Origin: Pseudomonas sp. RIT409
GTDB lineage: Bacteria; Pseudomonadota; Gammaproteobacteria; Pseudomonadales; Pseudomonadaceae
DNA: 64,000 nucleotides
Direction of reading: 5' to 3'
NCBI RefSeq assembly: GCF_003052515.2
Contig: NZ_QARE02000002.1
Span: 1 to 64,000 of the forward strand
A model generated the notes under the pieces. The model saw only the letters and a list, made by a program, of their open reading frames with translations. It was not told where the DNA came from and did no database searches. Each line of letters opens with the position of its first letter. Within the stretch, counting starts at the first letter, position 1. A program made the position numbers and the translations under genes. This document shows positions 28,550 through 38,037 of the stretch, one piece after another.

Positions 28550-29263
28550 ATGAAGCCGTTCCCATCCCGTTATCTGCTGCTTGCTGCATTATCCGTCCTG
28601 TTGGGCGCCTGCCAGAGCAAACCTGTCGAAACCCCCGCTCAAGTGTCGGCGCCTGATGCGTACCAGCAGTTGGACCAGAACATTGCCAGTAGCGAGCTGG
28701 CCACCGCTGAAGACCAGCTCGCTGCGTTGCAAGCCAAAGACCCTGACGACCCGCGTGTGGAGCAGTACCAGCGCAAACTGGCCGAGGCCTATCTGACTCG
28801 CAGCCAGATCGTCCTGCAGAAAGGCGACGTCAATGCCGCTGCCACGGCGCTGAGCCGTGCCCGTGCACTGATGCCCAAGGCACCCGCGCTGACGAGCGGT
28901 GTCAACGGGGCCATCGCCAATGCGCGCAAGGCCGAACTGGAAAAGGCTGAGGCTGAATTGCGGGCAGCGGAAGCCAAACGCACGGCGAAGATCATCGACC
29001 CCACCACTGAAAGCACTGCCGTTACGCTGAAAATCACGGATTCCAGGCAATTGCGTCGGCAGTTGAATGACATCGCTGCAGATGTTGTGGCGTTCAATTG
29101 CGAGGTGATGGTGCAAGTGCCGCGCACCGATGACTATCCATGGTTGGCCACCTTGCTCAGCAAGCGTGTTGCCAAGATCAATCCCGATTTCGAGCTGCAG
29201 ATTCAGCGGGGGATCGAAAAAGCGCAACCTGCACAGATCATCCTCAAACCCGCAAAGCTCTGA
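28550..29263 (+). CDS. TPR-like outer-membrane lipoprotein
   Basis: This 237-residue protein has a lipoprotein signal and lipobox LLGAC (C21). Residues about 38-110 form helical tetratricopeptide-like repeats, followed by a charged coiled-coil (KAELEKAEAELRAAEAKR) and a C-terminal alpha/beta region (VTLKITDSRQLRRQLNDIAADVV). A homologue lies next to znuB in P. aeruginosa (PA5502). Its role is unknown; architecture suggests an assembly or scaffold protein at the outer membrane. It ends in its own terminator. Confidence 0.78.
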   Translation: MKPFPSRYLLLAALSVLLGACQSKPVETPAQVSAPDAYQQLDQNIASSELATAEDQLAALQAKDPDDPRVEQYQRKLAEAYLTRSQIVLQKGDVNAAATALSRARALMPKAPALTSGVNGAIANARKAELEKAEAELRAAEAKRTAKIIDPTTESTAVTLKITDSRQLRRQLNDIAADVVAFNCEVMVQVPRTDDYPWLATLLSKRVAKINPDFELQIQRGIEKAQPAQIILKPAKL

Positions 29264-29283
29264 ACACCGCCTGCTTCGAACGC

Positions 29284-29317
29284 AAAAGGCGCTGCCCTCA
29301 CAGGCAGCGCCTTTTTT
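29284..29317 (+). terminator. Rho-independent terminator after the TPR-like lipoprotein gene
   Basis: An 11-bp perfect stem AAGGCGCTGCC/GGCAGCGCCTT with a 6-base loop is followed by TTTTTT. The minus strand ends in a shorter T-run, so it may also serve katE from the other side. Confidence 0.9.
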
Positions 29318-29424
29318 CGTTTACGGGTGAGCTTGTCGTCGCAAGCACCCGATTGGTCGATGGCCCTTTGACGACGCCATTGACCAACCGGCGAGGGGCA
29401 GTGAACTGCCCCCCAGTCAAGGCA

Positions 29425-31584
29425 TCAAGCCGGAATGGCTTTGGCCTTGGGCTCACGCGCCCACACACGGTGCTGCCGGATGGCCTCGAAGAACGCCTTG
29501 AACGACTGAGTGTCCGACACCGCCAGCAGGCCAGCATCTTCTTCAAGACGCAGCAGGTCGATCAGCTCTTTCGCCTCGCCTGCGTAGGAAATGGCCTTCA
29601 AGTGCTTGTAGGCCTCGAGAACATAATGCAGCGCGACGCCATTACCGCTCAGCGCCTTGATGGACGCCGCCCCCCCTGGAATGAACACCGCATCGAAGGC
29701 GATCGACGGCAGGCCCTCGAGGGAGGCGTCCACTGCCAGCGTTTTCCCGCCTGCCGTTTTGACAGGCGCCGACGTCGGGCCCAACACCTTGGCGTGGGCC
29801 GCTTCCGCTTCTAGCGCGGCCTTCATCGCAGCCACTGCTTTGTCGTCTACCCCGTCCGCCACCACGATTGCCACTTTGCGCGACGCGATGTCGGGAGCCA
29901 GCAGATTCGCCTGACTCAACAGGGGCGACTTGTCCACGGTGGGCTTGCCGGTTTTTTGCGCTTTGACGGTTGGGCCGGTTGGCGCAGGCAACCCAAGGTT
30001 TTCCGCAACCCGAGAAGCCAGGGTCATGTCGATGTTCGCCAGGATTTCGTTCACTTGTCGGGCACGGATGTACTCGCGCTCGACCTTGCCCAGTTCGAAA
30101 CTGTATGCGGCGATGATGTGTTCCTTCTCGTGCTCACTCATGCTGTTGAAGAACAGCGTGGCCTGGGAGAAGTGATCGGCGAAGGACGGGCTGCGTTCGC
30201 GGACCTTATGCGCCTCGATGCGCTCCTGATAGCTCTCGAAACCGCCGTCTTCGGGCGCGGCCGGTGTCTCCTTCGGCCAACCACCGTCAATGGAATTGGG
30301 CTCATAGGACGCACGGCCCTTGTCGATGGTCATCCGATGCTGAGCGTCGCGCTGGCCGTTGTGATTGGCCGCAACCGGACGGTTGATCGGAATCTCATGG
30401 AAGTTCGGCCCGCCCAAGCGGCTGATTTGCGTGTCGGTGTAAGAGAACAAGCGCCCCTGCAACAGCGGATCGTTGGAGAAATCGATACCGGGCACAATGT
30501 GGCCGGGGCAAAACGCAACTTGCTCGGTTTCGGCGAAATAATTGTCGGGGTTGCGGTTGAGTACCATTTTGCCCAAAGGCGTCACCGGGACCATTTCCTC
30601 AGGAATGATCTTGGTCGGGTCGAGCAAGTCGAAGTCGAACTTGTGTTCATCTTCTTCGGCGACGATCTGCACACCCAATTCCCATTCAGGGTAGTCACCC
30701 GACTCGATGGACTCCCACAAATCGCGGCGATGGTAATCGGTGTCCTTGCCAGCGAGCTTCTGCGCCTCGTCCCACAGCAACGAGCAGGTTCCGTATTTGG
30801 GCTTCCAGTGGAATTTGACGAATGAGGATTTACCTTCCGTGTTGATCAGCCGGAAAGTGTGGATACCGAAGCCTTGCATGGTACGCAGGCTTTTCGGGAT
30901 CGCCCGGTCGGACATCGCCCAGATCACCATGTGCGCTGATTCGGGCACCAGCGAAACGAAGTCCCAAAAAGTATCGTGAGCCGAGCCCCCAGTGGGGATC
31001 TCGTTGTGAGGCTCGGGTTTTACCGCGTGTACGAAGTCGGGGAACTTGATCGCGTCCTGAATGAAGAACACCGGCATGTTGTTGCCCACCAAGTCGAAGT
31101 TGCCTTCATCGGTGTAGAACTTCACGGCGAAACCCCGCACATCACGCACGGTGTCGCCTGATCCACGCGGCCCTTGCACTGTGGAGAAGCGAACGAACAC
31201 AGGGGTTTTCTTGCCCGGGTCGCGCAAAAATTGCGCCTTGCTCAATGCGCTGTGGTTTTCATAACTCTGAAAATAGCCGTGGGCCGCGGTGCCGCGGGCG
31301 TGCACGATGCGCTCCGGGATGCGCTCATGGTCAAAGTGCGTGATTTTTTCACGCATGATGAAATCTTCGAGCAGAGACGGTCCGCGATTGCCCGCCTTCA
31401 GGGTGTTTTGGTTGTCGGAGACTTTTACCCCCTGGTTGGTGCGCAGGGCTTGGCCGGTCGCGTCGGAGCGAAACGGCTCGAGGCTGTCGAGCTTGGTGTT
31501 GGTATTGCCCCGATCAAGGGTGTCAGTCCCTGCCAGTTCGCTCTTCGGGGTGCTGCTTACAGGTGCGGGTTTCTTCGTGGCCAT
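29425..31584 (-). CDS. katE: Catalase HPII (large-subunit monofunctional catalase) KatE
   Basis: This 719-residue catalase breaks down hydrogen peroxide. Heme-pocket residues are visible: distal H102 in [11 protein letters not shown], the Asn in [11 protein letters not shown], and the proximal tyrosine in [13 protein letters not shown]. The C-terminal 150 residues form the extra flavodoxin/DJ-1-like domain of large-subunit catalases ([25 protein letters not shown]). HPII enzymes are usually RpoS-controlled. In PAO1 katE lies elsewhere, so its place between the TPR-like lipoprotein and metN is a lineage feature. Confidence 0.93.
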   Translation of the reverse strand: MATKKPAPVSSTPKSELAGTDTLDRGNTNTKLDSLEPFRSDATGQALRTNQGVKVSDNQNTLKAGNRGPSLLEDFIMREKITHFDHERIPERIVHARGTAAHGYFQSYENHSALSKAQFLRDPGKKTPVFVRFSTVQGPRGSGDTVRDVRGFAVKFYTDEGNFDLVGNNMPVFFIQDAIKFPDFVHAVKPEPHNEIPTGGSAHDTFWDFVSLVPESAHMVIWAMSDRAIPKSLRTMQGFGIHTFRLINTEGKSSFVKFHWKPKYGTCSLLWDEAQKLAGKDTDYHRRDLWESIESGDYPEWELGVQIVAEEDEHKFDFDLLDPTKIIPEEMVPVTPLGKMVLNRNPDNYFAETEQVAFCPGHIVPGIDFSNDPLLQGRLFSYTDTQISRLGGPNFHEIPINRPVAANHNGQRDAQHRMTIDKGRASYEPNSIDGGWPKETPAAPEDGGFESYQERIEAHKVRERSPSFADHFSQATLFFNSMSEHEKEHIIAAYSFELGKVEREYIRARQVNEILANIDMTLASRVAENLGLPAPTGPTVKAQKTGKPTVDKSPLLSQANLLAPDIASRKVAIVVADGVDDKAVAAMKAALEAEAAHAKVLGPTSAPVKTAGGKTLAVDASLEGLPSIAFDAVFIPGGAASIKALSGNGVALHYVLEAYKHLKAISYAGEAKELIDLLRLEEDAGLLAVSDTQSFKAFFEAIRQHRVWAREPKAKAIPA

Positions 31585-31984
31585 CAGTCAAAGACTCCTC
31601 GGTTCAGGCAGCTCTTTTCTCGGTCTTCCGCAGGGAAAGGTCGGTGCGAGCTTGATAAGCAGGACTGCCCTGATAAAAACAGGGCAAATCCCGGTGCTTA
31701 GCTAATGACTGAGGAGAAAAAGGGCCGTTCCTTTTATTTTCAACCTTTGGTCTAACGTTGAGTCACAGGTATGACGCTTCCCGTTATGACCGTTCGGCAG
31801 GTGATCTGCCAAATAAATGCTAAGAACGCTGGGCCTAAACCCGGCCCGGCAGGCTAAAATGCGCGCCCGGTTTATCCAGCCAAGGCGACAGACGGCCAAA
31901 AATGGCATCGCCACGCAGCTCGCAGGTGCATCGCACCTCTTTTCGCGAGCTGAACTACCAACGCGCCCCCACAAGGTTCGCTAC
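31585..31984. other. 400-base divergent region between katE and metN
   Basis: The region must hold the katE promoter (left side) and the metNIQ promoter (right side). A small hairpin GCCCTG/CAGGGC occurs at about 31667-31687. I saw no SAM-type riboswitch, no MetJ-box array and no convincing ORF; short frames on either strand lack ribosome sites. Confidence 0.5.
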
Positions 31985-32992
31985 GTGATCGAGTTTCAAG
32001 ACGTCCATAAAACCTATCGGGTCGCCGACAGGGAAATTCCAGCGCTGCACCCCACGAGTCTGCAGATCGAAAACGGCCAGGTGTTCGGTCTGATCGGCCA
32101 CTCGGGTGCAGGCAAAAGCACCATGCTGCGTCTGATTAACCGCCTAGAAGCCCCGAGCGGCGGCAAGATCATCGTCGATGGCGTGGATGTCACCGCGCTG
32201 GACGCCAACGGCCTGCGCGGCTTCCGTCAACAAGTCGGGATGATCTTCCAGCACTTCAATCTGCTGTCGTCCAAAACCGTGGCCGACAACGTCGCCATGC
32301 CGCTGACACTGGCCGGGGACATGAACCGCGGCCAGATAGACCAGCGCGTTGCCGAGTTGCTGGCGCGGGTGGGCCTGTCTGACCACGCGAAAAAGTACCC
32401 GGCGCAACTGTCCGGCGGCCAGAAGCAGCGCGTCGGCATCGCTCGCGCACTGGCGACCAAACCGAAAATCCTGCTGTGCGACGAGGCCACCAGCGCTCTC
32501 GACCCACAGACCACGGCATCGGTGCTGCAATTGCTGGCCGAGATCAATCGCGAGCTGAAGTTGACCATCGTGTTGATCACCCATGAGATGGACGTGATTC
32601 GTCGCGTCTGTGACCAAGTGGCCGTGATGGACGCGGGGGTGATCGTCGAGCAGGGGGCCGTGGCCGATGTGTTTTTGCATCCCGAACACCCGACCACCCG
32701 CCGCTTCGTGCAGGAAGACGAGCAGGTCGACGAAAATGAACAGAACTCGGACTTCGCTCATGTTCAGGGGCGCATCGTGCGTCTGACATTCCAAGGCGAT
32801 GCGACTTACGCGCCACTGCTGGGCACCGTCGCCCGGGAAACCGGGGTGGACTACAGCATCCTGGCCGGACGAATCGACCGCATCAAGGACACTCCCTACG
32901 GGCAACTGACGCTGGCCATCACCGGCGGTGACATGGACGCCGCATTCGCGCGTTTCACTGCAGCGGACGTTCACATGGAGATCCTACGCTGA
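31985..32992 (+). CDS. metN: Methionine ABC transporter ATP-binding protein MetN
   Basis: This 335-residue ATPase powers D/L-methionine uptake. Walker A is GHSGAGKS, the signature [15 protein letters not shown], Walker [14 protein letters not shown], and the C-terminal ACT-like NIL domain (about 260-335, [15 protein letters not shown]) senses methionine and inhibits transport. The GTG start at 31985 makes the protein begin [13 protein letters not shown], the family's usual N terminus; the frame is open 56 codons upstream but with no homology expected. The next gene overlaps by one base. Confidence 0.93.
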   Translation: MIEFQDVHKTYRVADREIPALHPTSLQIENGQVFGLIGHSGAGKSTMLRLINRLEAPSGGKIIVDGVDVTALDANGLRGFRQQVGMIFQHFNLLSSKTVADNVAMPLTLAGDMNRGQIDQRVAELLARVGLSDHAKKYPAQLSGGQKQRVGIARALATKPKILLCDEATSALDPQTTASVLQLLAEINRELKLTIVLITHEMDVIRRVCDQVAVMDAGVIVEQGAVADVFLHPEHPTTRRFVQEDEQVDENEQNSDFAHVQGRIVRLTFQGDATYAPLLGTVARETGVDYSILAGRIDRIKDTPYGQLTLAITGGDMDAAFARFTAADVHMEILR

Positions 32993-33666
32993 TGGATACC
33001 CTCGCTACTCTGTTTTCCAACGTCGACTGGTATGAAATCTGGGTCGCTACCGGCGACACATTGATCATGCTCGGCATTTCCCTGGCGTTTACTGTGCTGC
33101 TGGGGCTTCCGTTGGGCGTGTTGATGTTCCTCACGTCGCCGCGCCAGTTGCTGGAAAACAAACCGGTTTACGCGACCATCGGCCTGATCGTGAATATGCT
33201 TCGGGCCCTGCCGTTCATCATTCTGCTGATCGTCATGATGCCGCTGACGGAAATCATCACCGGCACTTCATTGGGGATTCTCGGCACTTTGCCCCCGTTG
33301 ATCGCGGGTGCCACGCCGTTCTTTGCCCGCCTGGTGGAAACCGCTCTGCGTGAAGTGGATCGCGGGATCATCGAAGCGATTCAGGCAATGGGGGCCACTA
33401 CGCGCCAGATCATCGTCAAGGCGCTGCTGCCAGAAGCGCGTCCGGGCATCCTGGCCGCCGTCACCGTCACGGCCATCGCGCTGGTATCGTTCACTGCCAT
33501 GGCCGGTGCGGTCGGGGCAGGCGGGCTTGGTGACCTGGCAATTCGCTACGGTTATCAGCGCTTCCAGAACGATGTGATGTTCGTGACGGTCGTACTGCTG
33601 CTGGTATTGGTGCAGATTCTGCAAACCGTGGGCGACAAGCTGGTCGCGCACTTTTCACATCGCTAA
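32992..33666 (+). CDS. metI: Methionine ABC transporter permease MetI
   Basis: This 224-residue inner-membrane permease of the binding-protein-dependent type has five to six membrane helices and the EAA-type ATPase-contact loop (EVDRGIIEAIQAMGATTRQII). It forms the methionine channel with MetN. Its start ATG overlaps the metN stop (TGATG). Confidence 0.93.
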   Translation: MDTLATLFSNVDWYEIWVATGDTLIMLGISLAFTVLLGLPLGVLMFLTSPRQLLENKPVYATIGLIVNMLRALPFIILLIVMMPLTEIITGTSLGILGTLPPLIAGATPFFARLVETALREVDRGIIEAIQAMGATTRQIIVKALLPEARPGILAAVTVTAIALVSFTAMAGAVGAGGLGDLAIRYGYQRFQNDVMFVTVVLLLVLVQILQTVGDKLVAHFSHR

Positions 33667-33731
33667 ACGAATTGGGCCAGCCTTGAGCTGGCACATGCGC
33701 GCCAAGGGGCGCGCATTTCAAGGAGCAAGAT

Positions 33732-34505
33732 ATGAAGAAACTGTTGGCCGTTTTCGCAGCCGTCACCGCGCTGTCTGCCCACGCCGATGAAACGCTGACC
33801 GTCGCCGCCACCGCCGTGCCTCACGCCGAGATTCTCGAGTTCGTGAAACCGGCGCTGGCCAAAGAAGGTGTGACGCTGAACGTGAAGGTTTTCAATGACT
33901 ACATTCAGCCGAACGTGCAGGTCGACCAGAAGCGCATGGACGCCAACTTCTTCCAGCACCAGCCTTACCTGGATGAATTCAACAAAGGCAAGGGCACACA
34001 TCTGGTGAGCGTGGCCAAGGTGCACGTCGAGCCCTTTGGCGCGTACTCCGACAAGATCAAGAACCTGGCCGATCTCCCGGACGGTGCGACCGTGGCATTG
34101 CCCAACGATGCAACCAACGAAGGTCGTGCATTTCTGCTGCTGGTCAAAGCCGGCCTGATCACCCTCAAGGATCCGACCAGCATCACGGCCAAGCCGAGCG
34201 ACGTGCAGCAGAACCCGAAAGCACTGAAATTCCGTGAACTGGAAGCGGCGACCCTGCCGCGGGTGCTGACCCAAGTGGACCTGGCCCTGATCAACACCAA
34301 CTATGCGTTGGCGGCCAAACTCGACCCGACCAAGGATGCATTGGTCATCGAAGGCGCAGAATCGCCTTACGCCAATATTCTGGTTACCCGCGAGGACAAC
34401 AAGGACGCCCCGGCAATCCAGAAACTGGTAGCCGCGCTGCACAGCCCGGAAACCAAACAGTTCATCGAGACCCAGTACAAAGGCGCCGTGGTCCCGGCGT
34501 TCTGA
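33732..34505 (+). CDS. metQ: Methionine-binding protein MetQ (NlpA family)
   Basis: This 257-residue binding protein delivers methionine to MetNI. The core includes VAATAVPHAEILEF, QVDQKRMDANFFQHQPYL and VALPNDATNEGRALL-like VALPNDATNEGRAFLLL. The 18-residue signal peptide (ending SAHA) lacks a lipobox cysteine, so the protein is freely periplasmic, unlike E. coli MetQ, which is a lipoprotein. AAGGAGCAAG precedes the ATG. It converges on the sco gene with a 54-base gap. Confidence 0.93.
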   Translation: MKKLLAVFAAVTALSAHADETLTVAATAVPHAEILEFVKPALAKEGVTLNVKVFNDYIQPNVQVDQKRMDANFFQHQPYLDEFNKGKGTHLVSVAKVHVEPFGAYSDKIKNLADLPDGATVALPNDATNEGRAFLLLVKAGLITLKDPTSITAKPSDVQQNPKALKFRELEAATLPRVLTQVDLALINTNYALAAKLDPTKDALVIEGAESPYANILVTREDNKDAPAIQKLVAALHSPETKQFIETQYKGAVVPAF

Positions 34506-34559
34506 TTCCTGTCAGATGATCGCGTCCACGCGTGTGGGCGCGCTTCATACCGGCCGCGG

Positions 34560-35192
34560 TCACTTCCTCTCCATCAGCCGCGGCAATTGCGCCACCAGCT
34601 TCTGGTTGTTCAACGGCGCGCGAATGAACCCCCGCTGCGTCCCGTCCGGGCCTAGCACAGCGAGATTGCCGCTGTGGTCGACCGTGTAATTGGGCTGAGT
34701 GGTATCCGCCGGAATGAATGGGATGCTGACCGCATTGGCCAGTTTCTGGATGGCGTCCACAGGCGCCGTCATCCCCTGAAACTGTTTGTCGAAATAACCC
34801 AGGTAGGTCTTCAGCTGCTGTGGCGTATCGCGATTCGGGTCGACGCTGACCAGCACCACCCGCAGCTGGTCCACGGCCTCCTTGGGCAACTCGCTCTTGA
34901 TTTGTCGCAACTGGGCAAGGGTGGTGGGACAGATGTCCGGGCAGAAGGTGTAGCCGAAAAACAGCAATGTCCATTTGCCTTTCAGCGAGTCCAGCGCGAC
35001 GGACTGGCCGTCCTGATCAACCAGTTTCATATCTGGCAGGGAGCGGCTTTGAGGAAGCAGGATAATCCCAGCGTCGATCAGCGCCGCCTGATCGCCCGGC
35101 CCTTTGCCAGAAAGCACACGATTGACGGTCAGGCCGAGAATCAACGCCACAACGGCGACCAGGATAAAAACGGTTTTTTGGGTACGGGTCAT
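34560..35192 (-). CDS. SCO/SenC copper chaperone for cytochrome oxidase
   Basis: This 210-residue protein has a single N-terminal membrane anchor (about residues 7-25) and a thioredoxin-like domain with the copper-binding pair C84-PDI-C88 and a downstream histidine in TVDHSGNLAVL. SCO proteins insert copper into the CuA centre of oxidase subunit II. It is the last gene of the aa3 oxidase cluster and follows the broken heme O synthase remnant. Confidence 0.92.
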   Translation of the reverse strand: MTRTQKTVFILVAVVALILGLTVNRVLSGKGPGDQAALIDAGIILLPQSRSLPDMKLVDQDGQSVALDSLKGKWTLLFFGYTFCPDICPTTLAQLRQIKSELPKEAVDQLRVVLVSVDPNRDTPQQLKTYLGYFDKQFQGMTAPVDAIQKLANAVSIPFIPADTTQPNYTVDHSGNLAVLGPDGTQRGFIRAPLNNQKLVAQLPRLMERK

Positions 35193-35194
35193 AG

Positions 35195-35345
35195 TTCAGC
35201 AACAGGTGGTGGTCGAAAAGCAGCGCGATGACCTCTGCAAGTACTCGATCGAGTACGTGAAGGTGTCCGTGGCGACATGCACGGTTGCCACGGTACAACA
35301 CACGTCTGCCACCCGAAAGCGAATCTCCGGGACAGGGACGAGGCC
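35195..35345 (-). pseudogene. Frameshifted 3' remnant of heme O synthase (ctaB/cyoE)
   Basis: Between heme A synthase and sco, where Pseudomonas oxidase clusters carry a heme O synthase gene of about 300 codons, only some 150 bases remain. From GTG at 35301 the frame reads VLYRGNRA; then, shifted, DTFTYSIEYL; then, back in the first frame, IALLFDHHLLLN. The intact family C terminus as I recall it has VLYRG, NTFKYSI and LLVDHYLLLN in the same order and spacing. Two small deletions explain the shifts, and the upstream three-quarters of the gene is gone. The product cannot be functional. Confidence 0.72.
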
Positions 35346-35358
35346 CTGAGCGGCACCT

Positions 35359-36417
35359 TCACCGATGCGGCCCGAGGTGCAGCAAAACATGGGCATGGTG
35401 CCAGACATTCGGCGCCTGCTTGCGGGCTGTGGCCCAAGCCGGCCGCAAGCGGTAATTGATGAACGTCAAGGTCGCCATCAACGCAGCGCCGCCCGCGGTG
35501 TGAGCCACCGCGAGGCCCGGCGGCAAATGAAAGGCCACAGTGCTGATGCCCAATGTCAGTTGAACCCCGAGTGTTAGCATCAGCAGGCCCGCCAGGCCCC
35601 GTAGTCGGGCGCGATACAGCCGCCACGCCAGCCAGGAAAGGGACACGGCGACCAGCAGCGCCCCAATGCGGTGGGTCAAATGAATGGCCGTGCGCGCTGT
35701 GCTGTCCAACTGGCCGCCGAGATAGTTGGGGCCGATGTGTTGCATCAGGTGGAAGCCATTGGCGAAGTCTGCTTCGGGCCACCACTGGCCCTGACAAGTG
35801 GGCAGGTCAGTGCAGGCCATGGCGGCGTAGTTGGCGCTGACCCAACCGCCCAGCGCGATCTGCGATGCGACCAGGACCAGGCCGACCGCTGCCAAGTGTC
35901 GCAACCCGGGATCAACTCGGCGTAACGGTGCGGCAAACCGCCCACTAAGGCGGGCGGTAAGCAGGCACAGCAGGCTGAGCGTCGTGATTCCACCCAACAG
36001 ATGGGCTGTGACCACTTGCGGCCATAACTTGAGGGTCACCGTCCACATGCCAAACGCCGCCTGCGCAAAGACCACCCCTACCAGCAACAGCGGCAGACCG
36101 ACTGGCTGGCCGACGTCCAGCCGCCGATGCCAGCCTTGCGCGCCAAGGACCAAGATCATCAGCGCCAGGCCGCCCGCGAAATAGCGATGCAACATCTCGT
36201 TGCGACCCTTGTGCGCCTCGACCGGCGCGTTCGGGTAATGCAACTCCGCGTGGGCAAGCTGCGCTTCTGTGTAAGGGACGCTGATAAATCCGTAGCACCC
36301 CGGCCAGTCCGGGCAGCCGAGCCCGGCGTGGGTCAGTCGCGTGTAGGCACCGAGCAGCACGACCAGCAGTGCCAACAGCGTTGCGCACAAAGCCAGACGA
36401 AATCCGGGCCGGTTCAT
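35359..36417 (-). CDS. Heme A synthase CtaA (COX15)
   Basis: This 352-residue membrane enzyme converts heme O to heme A for the aa3 oxidase. Eight hydrophobic helices and the conserved histidines are seen in RYFAGGLALM, TAHLLGGITTL, HLTHRIGALL and VAHTAGGAALM; GAYTRLTHAGLGCPDWPGC is the family's N-terminal signature. The start at 36417 follows GAAGGGAGGG. The last roughly 15 residues (VWHHAHVLLHLGPHR) look unlike a normal C terminus and may derive from the deletion that removed the next gene, but the catalytic core is complete. Confidence 0.9.
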   Translation of the reverse strand: MNRPGFRLALCATLLALLVVLLGAYTRLTHAGLGCPDWPGCYGFISVPYTEAQLAHAELHYPNAPVEAHKGRNEMLHRYFAGGLALMILVLGAQGWHRRLDVGQPVGLPLLLVGVVFAQAAFGMWTVTLKLWPQVVTAHLLGGITTLSLLCLLTARLSGRFAAPLRRVDPGLRHLAAVGLVLVASQIALGGWVSANYAAMACTDLPTCQGQWWPEADFANGFHLMQHIGPNYLGGQLDSTARTAIHLTHRIGALLVAVSLSWLAWRLYRARLRGLAGLLMLTLGVQLTLGISTVAFHLPPGLAVAHTAGGAALMATLTFINYRLRPAWATARKQAPNVWHHAHVLLHLGPHR

Positions 36418-36428
36418 ATGCCCTCCCT

Positions 36429-37022
36429 TCAGCCAATGTTCGACAGCTTCAGCAGTCGCCGCAGATCGTTGAGTAAATCCCTGCCATCGACCTCCGCGCC
36501 GTAGCGCAGCACGAGGTTGCCATGGGGATCGACGATCCACAGCTGCGGCAATTCAATACCGGGCGCCATGCGTCGATACCGTTTTAAGTCAAGGGCGTAG
36601 CGATGCAACTGCGGGTACTCGCGGGCCAGTGAAACGTCGTACTCAGCCACGAGCGGCTGTGCGACAGCCAACGCATGAGTGGCGCGGGATGCGTCTCGAC
36701 CCAGACCGATCTGGACCTGCCGCGCCAGATAGACCAACTGTTGGCAATCGGCATCGCACTCATCAGGTGCGGTAACGAGCATTTGCCAGCGCTTCTCGTC
36801 GGACTGCACCCCTAGCTCGCTGCGGCTTTCGCCATTGCCGATCAACTCGCCGTGGTAGCTGCGCCCCTCCGGAACCCAGAACTGCAACCTGTACATGGCC
36901 GTGGCAAGCAGCATCGGCCCCAGTGCCACCAACAGGACCAGCATCAGTTGGAGGCGCCCGCGACGTCGGTTTTTCCGGTTGCGTGAGTCAGACGTACCGG
37001 CCGGACTCGTCATTGTTGCCAT
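36429..37022 (-). CDS. Cytochrome-oxidase-cluster membrane protein of unknown function
   Basis: This 197-residue protein has a basic N terminus, one membrane helix (about residues 25-45) and a periplasmic domain with a loosely thioredoxin/SCO-like feel: CDADCQQLVYLARQVQIGLG followed by LPQLWIVDPHGNLVLRYG. The two cysteines in CDADC could be redox active, but this is inference. Homologues lie between SURF1 and heme A synthase genes in Pseudomonas. Its start lies within the end of the SURF1 gene (35-base overlap). Confidence 0.75.
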   Translation of the reverse strand: MATMTSPAGTSDSRNRKNRRRGRLQLMLVLLVALGPMLLATAMYRLQFWVPEGRSYHGELIGNGESRSELGVQSDEKRWQMLVTAPDECDADCQQLVYLARQVQIGLGRDASRATHALAVAQPLVAEYDVSLAREYPQLHRYALDLKRYRRMAPGIELPQLWIVDPHGNLVLRYGAEVDGRDLLNDLRRLLKLSNIG

Positions 37023-37764
37023 CGTGTCGTTCCTTCTTATTGTTCTTCCGCCCCTTCTTCAACCCGTCAGGCGCGCCGAAGCCCAAGTACAGATAAAGCC
37101 CCGCCAGCGCGAAGGCCATGGCGAACCATTGCACGGCATACCCCACATGCTTTTCCGGCCCCATGGCGACCACTGGCCAGTCGGTCCGATACGCGGCAGG
37201 GCCCGGTTCAAGGCGCAACTCATGGGCAAATCCGTCGCGCCTCAAGTCTTGCCAGAGGCTGGCAGGTTCAAGAGCGGTCACCAGTTTCGGCCATGACCCG
37301 CTCTGCGGATCGGAATGCAACTGGTACAGCGAGCCAGTGGTTACATACACCCACGCATTCAGCCTCAGCGTCTGTGTTGGCGTGTCGAAAGCAGGCAGCG
37401 TGCGGCGGTCCGCCCACGGTAGCCAGCCGCGGTTGATTGCCAACCACAACCCGCTCGACTCATCGTGGAACGCCTGAATCAGCTCGACACCCGCCTGCCC
37501 GTCGCGCGTGCTGTTATCGAGCAACAGGCTATGTTCGCCGTCGAAACGACCCTGCACTTGAACCCGGCGATAAACAGAGTCGACTGTGTCTGGCAATTGC
37601 GCCGCCGACAGCACGGGGGCTGTGCGGCGCGCAGCGTAGACGGCCAGCATGACGCGTTTCTCCTCGCCACGTTTCAACTGCCAGCAGCCCAAGGACACCA
37701 GCACCGGCAGCAGCGCGATGACCGCCAGCGTGGGTGCGATGCCGGGCCGAAAGCGCTTCATCAC
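36988..37764 (-). CDS. SURF1-family cytochrome oxidase assembly protein
   Basis: This 258-residue protein has a membrane helix near each end (about 12-30 and 205-228) with a periplasmic domain between them. The SURF1 hallmarks LGCWQLKRGEEK, the LLLDNSTRDGQAGVELI region and AINRGWLPW are present, as is the C-terminal KHVGYAVQWFAMAFALAGLYLY. It assists assembly or heme A insertion in aa3 oxidase. The basic C-terminal tail is encoded over the start of the next gene. Confidence 0.9.
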   Translation of the reverse strand: MMKRFRPGIAPTLAVIALLPVLVSLGCWQLKRGEEKRVMLAVYAARRTAPVLSAAQLPDTVDSVYRRVQVQGRFDGEHSLLLDNSTRDGQAGVELIQAFHDESSGLWLAINRGWLPWADRRTLPAFDTPTQTLRLNAWVYVTTGSLYQLHSDPQSGSWPKLVTALEPASLWQDLRRDGFAHELRLEPGPAAYRTDWPVVAMGPEKHVGYAVQWFAMAFALAGLYLYLGFGAPDGLKKGRKNNKKERHDGNNDESGRYV

Positions 37765-37832
37765 GCCTCCCGGTCCGGCACGACTGCTCGGCCTATACTG
37801 CTGTGCATAGCGTCCCTCCTGGGAGTCATCCG

Positions 37833-38036
37833 ATGCTCAAAGCGGCCATCGTTCTCATGCTGCTCGCGACGGTCGCCAGCCTGTTCAGCGGCCTGTTCTT
37901 CCTGGTGAAAGACGATTCGCCCTCCACCCGCCTGCTCAAGGCCCTCACCGTTCGGGTCATCTGCGCCAGCGTCACTCTGGCGCTGATCGCCTATGGCTAC
38001 TTCAGCGGCGAACTGGTCTGGCACCCTCCCTGGTGA
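37833..38036 (+). CDS. Twin-transmembrane small protein (DUF2909)
   Basis: This 67-residue protein has two membrane helices (LKAAIVLMLLATVASLFSGLF and ICASVTLALIAYGYFSG), matching the DUF2909 family found in oxidase clusters. It is the only plus-strand gene inside the otherwise minus-strand cluster; it diverges from SURF1 and its stop lies one base from that of subunit III on the other strand. CTGGGAG precedes the ATG. Function unknown. Confidence 0.85.
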   Translation: MLKAAIVLMLLATVASLFSGLFFLVKDDSPSTRLLKALTVRVICASVTLALIAYGYFSGELVWHPPW

Positions 38037-38037
38037 C

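Noticed and set aside
31585..31984. Possible SAM-sensing riboswitch before metN
   Set aside because: No conserved SAM riboswitch core or antiterminator/terminator pair could be found; only one small hairpin near katE is present.
35196..35408. A 70-codon frame between heme A synthase and sco as a real small gene
   Set aside because: Its middle matches the heme O synthase C terminus only in part and the match jumps frames, so it is better read as part of the ctaB remnant.
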